From positions 1 to 9,379 of the forward strand of contig JAKSUO010000041.1 of the NCBI GenBank assembly GCA_024408895.1: 9,379 nt of DNA, in the 5' to 3' direction. The translations under genes and the position numbers were made by a program. The notes beneath the pieces are model-generated. The model was given only the letters and a program-made list of their open reading frames with translations, was not told the origin of the DNA and did not search any database. Position 1 is the stretch's first letter. Every line of letters begins with the position of its first letter. Of the stretch, positions 1 through 5,521 are shown one piece after another. Source of the DNA: Alphaproteobacteria bacterium. GTDB lineage: Bacteria; Pseudomonadota; Alphaproteobacteria; RF32; CAG-239.

Positions 1-610
1 CCTTATACTGCAGCTCTTGATTATACCTTTGGTGCTGCTGCTACTGAAAAGAGCAGTAATGTGGGTGAGATTAAGGTCCTCGAGGAACGTCGTGTTGTTG
101 ACCATGGCTTTGAAAAGACTAAGAAGTCTTTCACATCAACGGCCATGACTTGCGAAACGGTACATTTCGTACTGTGGAGCGACGGAACTCGTGAGGAAAG
201 CCACCACAAGTGGGTTACTCCTCGTTCTCTCAAGAACGGCGAAAGCTTTTCTAAGGTATGTGCTGATAACACGAACCGCACTTCTAGACCATCTATGGAG
301 ACCAAGTCTTCTCAGAAGACTTATAAGGATTCAGAGGGTGGAAGCTGGAGTGGTATAGAGGAAAACTCCGCAATCTCCGCAACAGTGGAGTTCAACGGAG
401 CTTCTAATGCCAGTTTGGCATGGACAGCCTTGGAAATGAATTCGGTCACCTTGAAGGTGGACGAAGACGTTCTCGAATTCGGCCGTGATGGCTACAACTT
501 CAATCTCAATCCGACGTTGGGTGGATCAACCAAGAGTGGCGACTATAAGGTATATCCTTATACTGCAGCTCTTGATTATACCTTTGGTGCTGCTGCTACT
601 GAAAAGAGCA
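1..610 (+). repeat. Exact 55-bp direct repeat at 1-55 and 556-610, period 555 bp
   Basis: Bases 1-55 are identical to 556-610, then diverge at base 56 (g) versus 611 (a), although protein similarity continues for about ten codons. The 555-bp offset is exactly 185 codons, so the repeat is in frame within the coding region. The left limit is unknown because the first copy starts at base 1. This is either a tandem protein module or a collapsed array whose copy number is not fully shown. Confidence 0.95.
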
Positions 611-1149
611 ACAACACCGGTACCATCAAGGTGCTTGAGGAAACTCCATTCTTCCCAGAAGAGTGGGGCAAACTTGAAAAGGTGATTGCTACCACAACCC
701 TCTCAGAGGATGCGAAGGACTGGGATTATGTTTGGAGCTTGCATTTCCATAATGCAAGTACCGGCAAGTACTACGTCCTTCCAGTAATTCTCATAAATGA
801 GGATCCGGACACACCTGTCTGGAACTTCTCACAGGTTGAAAGTTGCAGCAAGGCAGACTACGACCTTTATAATGGTGCATACTATTACAAAGGCGTAAAA
901 AATGCCGTCGCATCAGACGAGCGTGAGTGGATGCAGTGGGCTATGACAAGTTCCACTGCATATGGAACGATAAAGTATCGCACAGCGATGTCCAAGAACT
1001 GGGATGCTCCTAGTTATGTTAACGGACACCCGACTGTTTTCACGAAGAGATATGCTTTCTCAATTGAAAACGGTCGCTTGTTCGCCAGCGATACGTACTC
1101 TGAAAAGAGGATTACTGACAGCCATTGTGTGAACGGTGGTTGGAAGTAG
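1..1149 (+). CDS. Partial repeat-containing surface/secreted protein, 5' end missing
   Basis: The frame is open from base 1 to a TAG at 1147-1149, so 382 residues are visible and the true start lies left of the window. A GTG at 61 could be read as a start, but the 20 codons before it belong to a repeated module and are clearly coding. Residues 1-18 (PYTAALDYTFGAAATEKS) recur exactly at residues 186-203, and similarity continues through IKVLEE, so the protein carries modules with a period of about 185 residues. The sequence is rich in Ser, Thr, Asp and aromatic residues in alternating beta-strand patterns (for example SVTLKVDEDVLEF), as in extracellular Ig-like or adhesin modules. I see no membrane helix, LPXTG motif or clear type IX sorting domain; the end is CVNGGWK. 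I do not recognise the family. Lysine is almost always AAG, unlike the genes right of 2250. Bacteroidota origin and surface location are inference. Confidence 0.75.
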   Translation, partial: PYTAALDYTFGAAATEKSSNVGEIKVLEERRVVDHGFEKTKKSFTSTAMTCETVHFVLWSDGTREESHHKWVTPRSLKNGESFSKVCADNTNRTSRPSMETKSSQKTYKDSEGGSWSGIEENSAISATVEFNGASNASLAWTALEMNSVTLKVDEDVLEFGRDGYNFNLNPTLGGSTKSGDYKVYPYTAALDYTFGAAATEKSNNTGTIKVLEETPFFPEEWGKLEKVIATTTLSEDAKDWDYVWSLHFHNASTGKYYVLPVILINEDPDTPVWNFSQVESCSKADYDLYNGAYYYKGVKNAVASDEREWMQWAMTSSTAYGTIKYRTAMSKNWDAPSYVNGHPTVFTKRYAFSIENGRLFASDTYSEKRITDSHCVNGGWK

Positions 1150-1159
1150 GTTCTTTTCT

Positions 1160-1212
1160 GTTGTTGCCGGATTTACAAAAATGCAAAATCCGGCAACAAC
1201 TAAAGATTTTTA
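1160..1212 (+). terminator. Rho-independent terminator after the repeat-protein gene
   Basis: A perfect 15-bp inverted repeat (1160-1174, gttgttgccggattt, with 1186-1200) encloses an 11-base loop. It starts ten bases after the stop at 1149. A run of six T at 1207-1212 follows after a short spacer, so the T-run is not immediately adjacent. The hairpin separates this gene from the next one and argues against simple co-transcription. Confidence 0.75.
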
Positions 1213-1242
1213 ACAAAATTAATATTAAATAATTCAATTAAT

Positions 1243-2097
1243 ATGAAAAAAGTATTATCATTAATAGTAGCCATAATGGCAGCAGGAATGTTCGTAACCG
1301 CAAATGCTCAAAGAGTTTTGCTTGTTGACCGCAGTTCAGCCGCAGTTGATAGCCTGAGAAAAGGCTTCAGCGATGCTGAAATAACGGGGCAAAAGTCGTT
1401 CTACGCCGACTTAGGCATGATTTCTGACGGAAACGCCACAATGCCTATAAAGGCGGTCTCTCAGGGCAAGGGCTATCAGGCAGTCTCCTTTGGCTTTAGC
1501 CTCCTCGGGGGGGAATTGTTCGGAAAGGACATTACCCCAACGGCAGGCATTAACCTGTCGTACTCTTACAGGAAGGTTCGCTTTTCTGTAGAGGGTACTG
1601 TCGGGATTGGTCATCCGGACGAGCTGTCTGACGACCAAGACAAGTTCTTGGAGTTTAATGGCTTTGGCGACCTCATGATTGAGCTTGCAAAATCCCGCAA
1701 CCTGAAACACCAGTTCCTCATGGGTGGCTACGCTACCTTCAAAACGGGGAAAAACTCCGTTAAAATTGAGGACGAAGATGGCATTTTCTATGATAAAACC
1801 CAGGCCTTCAACTTCGGCGGTGGTTTGAGTATGTCTTACATCTACTCCCCGAAATGGAGTAAGGTGTATCATATGGTTCAGCTCCGTTGCGGGTTGAATC
1901 ATAAATTGCATACGGAAAAGGAATTTGCCCCCGAATCAGAGAACACTGAGTTCTCTTTTGGAGGCAAAAAAGCCTACATCCAGGTCGGCGTCAGCTACAA
2001 GCTGATGTTTGGTATTGGGAAAAGGCACAAAAAGCTGTACAACTCATCCCTAAGGATGAGTGAAAAGCAAATTAACTCACTGGTGGGGATAAAATAG
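1243..2097 (+). CDS. Exported, probably outer-membrane beta-barrel protein of unknown function
   Basis: The 284-residue product begins with a classical signal peptide: MKK, a hydrophobic core at about residues 4-19, and an ANA|Q site at residues 20-23, with no lipobox cysteine. The mature part has spaced amphipathic strands ending in aromatics or glycine (about 79-88, 101-122, 155-168, 189-200, 207-221, 244-257), such as AGINLSYSYR and AYIQVGVSYKLMFGIG, as in small outer-membrane barrels. A basic tail of about 27 residues follows the last strand, which is unusual because barrels normally end at their final strand. The ATG at 1243 has an AT-rich leader and no Shine-Dalgarno site, a habit typical of Bacteroidota. 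I cannot name a family. Protein export is well supported; the barrel fold is inference. Confidence 0.8.
   Translation: MKKVLSLIVAIMAAGMFVTANAQRVLLVDRSSAAVDSLRKGFSDAEITGQKSFYADLGMISDGNATMPIKAVSQGKGYQAVSFGFSLLGGELFGKDITPTAGINLSYSYRKVRFSVEGTVGIGHPDELSDDQDKFLEFNGFGDLMIELAKSRNLKHQFLMGGYATFKTGKNSVKIEDEDGIFYDKTQAFNFGGGLSMSYIYSPKWSKVYHMVQLRCGLNHKLHTEKEFAPESENTEFSFGGKKAYIQVGVSYKLMFGIGKRHKKLYNSSLRMSEKQINSLVGIK
2042..2061 (+). repeat. Perfect 8-bp inverted repeat inside the 3' end of the beta-barrel gene
   Basis: ACTCATCC (2042-2049) and GGATGAGT (2054-2061) flank the loop CTAA. It lies within the coding sequence, in codons for the basic tail, and is the first of three inverted repeats running into the terminator. 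Confidence 0.6.
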
Positions 2098-2110
2098 TCC
2101 TTACCAGTGA
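2077..2110 (+). repeat. Inverted repeat spanning the stop codon of the beta-barrel gene
   Basis: TCACTGGT (2077-2084) is the exact reverse complement of ACCAGTGA (2103-2110), with an 18-base loop that contains the TAG at 2095-2097. In RNA this hairpin would enclose the stop codon. A role in termination or mRNA stability is inference. Confidence 0.5.
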
Positions 2111-2124
2111 CAATACTTGAAAAG

Positions 2125-2186
2125 AGGCAGTGCTCTACATTCTCCGCGTTTTATTGCGCCAGAGAATGTAAGCACTGCCTTTGTTT
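2125..2186 (+). terminator. Long hairpin terminator after the beta-barrel gene
   Basis: AGGCAGTGCT (2125-2134) pairs with AGCACTGCCT (2171-2180). After a single bulged C at 2135 the stem continues as TACATTCTC (2136-2144) with GAGAATGTA (2162-2170), and GCG/CGC can extend it near the loop. A-rich bases precede it and TTGTTTAT follows. The stem is long for a terminator and the T-tract is imperfect, so it may equally be a 3' stabilising structure. Confidence 0.7.
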
Positions 2187-2224
2187 ATGCCGAGACCTGT
2201 TTGGTGATATTTGCTATAATTAAT

Positions 2225-2248
2225 AAAAAAAACTCCCTTGCGGGAGTT
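2225..2248 (-). terminator. Rho-independent terminator downstream of tRNA-Gly
   Basis: Read on the minus strand, AACTCCC (complement of 2242-2248) and GGGAGTT (complement of 2231-2237) form a 7-bp stem closed by a GCAA tetraloop, followed directly by a T-run (A-run 2225-2230 on plus). It lies five bases after the tRNA CCA. It could end both the tRNA transcript and read-through from the transketolase operon, since no terminator is evident between those genes. Confidence 0.85.
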
Positions 2249-2253
2249 CGTAT

Positions 2254-2327
2254 TGGAGCGGATGAGGGGAATTGAACCCCCGTTATAAGCTTGGGAAGCT
2301 TCTATTCTACCATTGAATTACATCCGC
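2254..2327 (-). tRNA. tRNA-Gly, anticodon CCC
   Basis: The 74-base minus-strand sequence folds as a complete cloverleaf. The acceptor GCGGATG pairs perfectly with CATCCGC, the D-stem is ATTC/GAAT with loop AATGGTA, the anticodon loop is TTCCCAA (anticodon CCC), and the T-arm is GGGGG-TTCAATT-CCCCT; the end is T plus an encoded CCA. The anticodon stem GAAGC/GCTTA has a G-A mismatch at its outer pair (27-43), and the outer T-stem pair is G-T. It reads glycine GGG codons. Encoded CCA and the overall form fit Proteobacteria. The gene lies 71 bases beyond the transketolase stop on the same strand. Confidence 0.95.
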
Positions 2328-2339
2328 ATTTATGCTCTC

Positions 2340-2367
2340 TTTTAACCCATATTTTGAGATTTGACAA
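2340..2367 (-). promoter_or_regulatory. Weak candidate promoter for tRNA-Gly
   Basis: On the minus strand, TTGTCA (complement of 2362-2367) resembles a -35 box, and TTAAAA (complement of 2340-2345) sits 16 bases downstream, about a dozen bases before the tRNA 5' end. The -10 match is poor. A 9-bp inverted repeat (2328-2336 with 2367-2375) overlaps it. Transcription from the transketolase operon is an alternative. Confidence 0.25.
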
Positions 2368-2398
2368 GCATAAATTTTAAATCTTTCCGGAAGCTCAA

Positions 2399-4363
2399 CT
2401 ATAAATATTGCTCAACCGCCTTTACAATTTTTTCAGCTGTTATGCCGAAATGTTCGTAAACTTCTTCGCCTTTACCCGAAGCACCGAAACCGTTTATTGC
2501 AATGATTTTGCCGGTCAGCCCGACATAACGTTCCCAACCAAAAGGCGAACCGGCTTCAATCGCAATGCGCGGTGCTTCGCCCAAAACCGCTTGCTTGTAT
2601 GCCGCAGATTGCGCATCAAAAAGTTCACAGCACGGCATAGATACAACATTAACCGCCACACCACGCGCGGCAAGCTGTTTTTGCGCCGAAACCGCTATGG
2701 CAACTTCCGTGCCGGTGGCAATCAGAGTGGCTTTCAGAACCCCGCTCGCCGCCGATATAATATACCCACCTTTGGCCGTTAAGTTTTCCGAACTCTCTGT
2801 TCTTAAAGTTGGCACGCTTTGACGTGAGAGCGCCAAAATGCTCGGCGTTTGTTTGCTTGTAATCGCCAACTGCCACGCTTCTGCCGTTTCAACAACATCA
2901 CACGGACGAAAAGTGTTGATGTTCGGCATGGCGCGATATGACGCCAAATGCTCAATCGGTTGATGTGTCGGACCATCTTCACCCACACCAATTGAATCGT
3001 GTGTCAAAACATAAATCACACGCACACCCATCAACGCCGCCAAACGCATTGCTGGGCGCATATAGTCTGAAAATACAAAAAATGTGCCACCATACGGAAT
3101 AACACCACCATGCAATGCTAAGCCGTTCATAATTGCTCCCATTGCGTGTTCTCTGATTCCATACATAATGTTGTTGCCGCTATAATCGGCAGCCGTGATG
3201 GTTTTCATGCCATTTACAAAGGTCAAATTAGATGCCGCTAAATCGGCAGAACCACCAACAATTTGCGGAATGTTTGAAACAATTTTTTCCAAGCACATTT
3301 GCGAAGCCTTGCGAGTGGCAACTTTGGTCTGCTCGTTTATGGTTTGAATTTTTAACTCGTTTAATTCTTTATCCCAATTTTGCGGCAATTCATTGTTAAT
3401 ATAAGCCGTAAATTCGGAATTTTTTGCCGCTTTATCTTTCCATTCGCCGTATTTTGCCGCAGATTTCTGACCGGCGGCACGCCACGTCGCAATTGTTTCA
3501 TCCGGAATAATAAACGGATCGTATTCCCAGCCAAATTGCTTTTTCATTAAAGCCAATTCTTCCGCACCTAACGGCGAACCGTGAATCTTTGAGGTGCCTT
3601 GCTTGTTCGGCGCGCCGAATCCAATGGTTGTTTTGCAGGCAATTAAAGTCGGCTTAGAGGATTGTTGCGCTTGTTCTATGGCGGCAGAAATTTCATCGTA
3701 GTCATGTCCGTTAATGCTAATCACGTTCCAACCGACAGCCTTGAAACGCTCGGTTTGATTGGTTGCGTTGGATTTGTCAACAGTGCCGTCAATCGTGATG
3801 TTATTGTTGTCCCACAACACAATAAGTTTGTTTAACTTCCACAGACCGGCAAGCGAAATCGCTTCTTCCGAAATGCCTTCCATTAAACAACCGTCACCGC
3901 AAATAACGTAAGTGTAGTGATTGCATAAGTCATTGCCAAATTTTGCATTAATCACACGTTCGGCCAAAGCCATGCCAACAGCGGAAGATATACCTTGTCC
4001 AAGCGGTCCGGTGGTCATATCAATTCCGGCTAAGTGTCCATACTCGGGATGTCCGGCGGTTTTAGAACCCAACTGACGGAAGTTTTTGATGTCTTCCAAA
4101 GAAATATCCGGATAACCTAATAAATAAAACAAAGAATACAAAAGCATAGAACCGTGACCGGATGATAAAACAAAGCGATCGCGATCAAACCAACGCGGCT
4201 CATCCGGATTGATATTTAAATATTTTCCGAATAAAACAGCGGCAACATCAGCCATGCCAAGCGGCATTCCCGGATGTCCGGAGTTGGCTTTTTCAATAGC
4301 TTCGGCACTCAAAAAACGAATGGCATTGGCCATTTGCTGCAGTTTTTGGTTGTTTAAACTCAT
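2399..4363 (-). CDS. tkt: Transketolase
   Basis: This 654-residue thiamine-diphosphate enzyme moves two-carbon ketol units between sugar phosphates in the non-oxidative pentose phosphate pathway, in the cytoplasm. Its length is near the E. coli enzyme. Visible landmarks in order are His30 (NSGHPGMP), His70 (SSGHGSM), His105 (AGHPE), the GPLGQG stretch, the ThDP/metal motif GDG at 156-158 continuing to DNNN at 185-188, His261 (KIHGSPLG), the catalytic glutamate at 405 (GIREHAMG), His467 (DGPTHQP) and Arg514 (LSRQS). These match the known substrate- and cofactor-binding positions, so the enzyme looks intact. The start is fixed by a strong SD (aaaggaga, complement of 4369-4376). That SD overlaps the stop codon of the upstream methyltransferase gene, which suggests translational coupling. 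It is probably the last protein gene of a three-gene operon. Confidence 0.97.
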   Translation of the reverse strand: MSLNNQKLQQMANAIRFLSAEAIEKANSGHPGMPLGMADVAAVLFGKYLNINPDEPRWFDRDRFVLSSGHGSMLLYSLFYLLGYPDISLEDIKNFRQLGSKTAGHPEYGHLAGIDMTTGPLGQGISSAVGMALAERVINAKFGNDLCNHYTYVICGDGCLMEGISEEAISLAGLWKLNKLIVLWDNNNITIDGTVDKSNATNQTERFKAVGWNVISINGHDYDEISAAIEQAQQSSKPTLIACKTTIGFGAPNKQGTSKIHGSPLGAEELALMKKQFGWEYDPFIIPDETIATWRAAGQKSAAKYGEWKDKAAKNSEFTAYINNELPQNWDKELNELKIQTINEQTKVATRKASQMCLEKIVSNIPQIVGGSADLAASNLTFVNGMKTITAADYSGNNIMYGIREHAMGAIMNGLALHGGVIPYGGTFFVFSDYMRPAMRLAALMGVRVIYVLTHDSIGVGEDGPTHQPIEHLASYRAMPNINTFRPCDVVETAEAWQLAITSKQTPSILALSRQSVPTLRTESSENLTAKGGYIISAASGVLKATLIATGTEVAIAVSAQKQLAARGVAVNVVSMPCCELFDAQSAAYKQAVLGEAPRIAIEAGSPFGWERYVGLTGKIIAINGFGASGKGEEVYEHFGITAEKIVKAVEQYL

Positions 4364-4368
4364 AATAT

Positions 4369-4376
4369 TCTCCTTT
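4369..4376 (-). promoter_or_regulatory. Shine-Dalgarno site of tkt overlapping the upstream stop codon
   Basis: The minus-strand sequence AAAGGAGA ends five bases before the tkt ATG (4361-4363). Its first two bases are the last two of the methyltransferase TAA (4375-4377). Ribosomes finishing the upstream gene therefore stop on the tkt initiation site, the usual arrangement for coupled translation. It also confirms the chosen tkt start. Confidence 0.85.
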
Positions 4377-5511
4377 AATTTTTTTCAAATAATGCCGTTA
4401 ATTCAAAATGATTGGTATATACAAACTGGTCTGTCATAGTTATGCTTTGCAATTTATAACCGCCGGCAATCAAAGCATTTGCGTCATTTATAAATGTATG
4501 CGGATTGCAGGAAATCGCAATCACTTTTTGTGGCTTATCCGCCGAATTCATCGCGGCAATTTGCGCAACTTGAGAGCTTGCACCGGCACGCGGCGGATCA
4601 AATAATATAATGTCAAATTCTTTCAATTCTTCACTGTCAAACGGATATTTGAACAAGTTTTTTTGCACAATCTTAATATTAGGCAATGTTAAGGCATTGA
4701 TGGTTTTTTGAAAAGAATCCAATAAATCAGGCGCCGAATCGGCAGACGTAATTTTGTTTTTAATATTTTGCGCCAACGGATAAGAAAATGTGCCAATTCC
4801 ACAGAATAAATCGGCAATTTTTCCGGAGCTGTTGCCTATATAACGCATTACACTATCAACTAAAGCCTGCTGTCCGGCACTTGACGGTTGCAAAAACGTG
4901 CCGGCCGGAATAAAAACATTCAAACTATTGATGTTGACAACCGGCTTTGCTTTTTCAACAATGGTTTCCGGTTTGCCGTTTTGAACTTTTACCGAAAAAC
5001 GAATTGATGAAACGCTGTTTTGCATAAAATCACTGATGAGCAACCGGTGCTCTAGGGAAATATTTGTTGAAATTTCAAGCAAAATATCAACACCGTTTGC
5101 CGCCTCAATGAGCCAGATATCTCCCTGCGTAATGCTTGAAGTTTGCAGCTTGTTTTTGATTTTTGAAGTTGTCTTAATGCGGCAAAAATCAGTTAAAAAT
5201 ATTCTGACGTCCGGTAAAATGTTGTTCAAATTTTCTGTAAGAGACAGGCATTTTTCTATATCCGCAATTTCATGACTTTGGGCAGCATTAAAGCCAAAAA
5301 TCAGTTTTCCTTTTTTGTAAGAAAAAGTCATTTCGGCACGGCGCCGATTGCCGTCAGCAATGAAAATCGGCTGGTCGGTTGTTACGTTTTTTTGGTGTAT
5401 ATGCGCAAGAATTTGATTAAAAGTTTCAATTTTATTTTTACGATAACTTTCAGTATCCATATATCTGAGCGGGCATCCTCCGCATATTTGCTGATAAGGG
5501 CAATTTGACAT
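4375..5511 (-). CDS. TrmA/RlmC/RlmD-family RNA m5U methyltransferase with Fe-S cysteines
   Basis: This 378-residue protein probably methylates C5 of a uridine in 23S rRNA using S-adenosylmethionine. The N-terminus has CPYQQICGGC (Cys4, Cys10, Cys13) and a distant Cys88 (DIEKC), the four-cysteine [4Fe-4S] pattern of RlmD/RlmC that TrmA lacks. The Rossmann domain has FLQPS at 206-210, the SAM motif DLFCGIGTF at 234-242, DPPRAGA at 305-311, the catalytic cysteine 335 in ISCNP, and the C-terminal base Glu370 in NHFE. All key residues are present. No N-terminal TRAM domain exists, so it is shorter than E. coli RlmD and RlmC-like in length. The DQFVYTNHFEL ending recalls alphaproteobacterial homologues (recollection, not a search). 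The site (U747, U1939 or both) cannot be told. The start puts Cys4 at the extreme N-terminus; its SD (AGG in taggtaaag) is weak. Confidence 0.9.
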   Translation of the reverse strand: MSNCPYQQICGGCPLRYMDTESYRKNKIETFNQILAHIHQKNVTTDQPIFIADGNRRRAEMTFSYKKGKLIFGFNAAQSHEIADIEKCLSLTENLNNILPDVRIFLTDFCRIKTTSKIKNKLQTSSITQGDIWLIEAANGVDILLEISTNISLEHRLLISDFMQNSVSSIRFSVKVQNGKPETIVEKAKPVVNINSLNVFIPAGTFLQPSSAGQQALVDSVMRYIGNSSGKIADLFCGIGTFSYPLAQNIKNKITSADSAPDLLDSFQKTINALTLPNIKIVQKNLFKYPFDSEELKEFDIILFDPPRAGASSQVAQIAAMNSADKPQKVIAISCNPHTFINDANALIAGGYKLQSITMTDQFVYTNHFELTALFEKN

Positions 5512-5521
5512 TGGGCTTTAC

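Larger units (their letters stand above)
2098..2253. other. Intergenic junction between Bacteroidota-like and proteobacteria-like DNA
   Basis: No gene is supported here. The segment holds the long plus-strand hairpin (2125-2180), an unassigned AT-rich stretch (about 2187-2224) and the tRNA terminator (2225-2248). The change in gene style happens across it: genes to the left lack SD sites and the first favours AAG lysine codons, while genes to the right have SD sites and favour AAA. The likely join is about 2181-2224, but no duplicated target or attachment core is visible to fix it. Confidence 0.5.

Noticed and set aside
61..63. GTG at 61 as the true start of the first gene
   Set aside because: The frame is open to base 1, and the 20 upstream codons repeat a module that is coding at 556-610, so the gene begins outside the window.
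1..610. CRISPR-like or insertion-sequence repeat
   Set aside because: There are only two copies, spaced by coding sequence in one frame, with no spacers, inverted ends or transposase.
1411..1911. 166-codon minus-strand open frame opposite the barrel gene
   Set aside because: It has no signal, motif or ribosome site, and it lies wholly inside a convincing exported-protein gene on the other strand.
2215..2220. TATAAT as a plus-strand promoter
   Set aside because: No -35 box lies at a suitable distance and no plus-strand gene follows before the opposing tRNA and tkt genes.
2408..2822. Plus-strand open frames opposite the transketolase C-terminus
   Set aside because: They are antisense shadows of a fully conserved enzyme and have no recognisable protein features.
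4209..5508. Short plus-strand open frames opposite tkt and the methyltransferase
   Set aside because: They are shorter than 80 codons, lack conserved motifs, and are fully explained by the genes on the minus strand.
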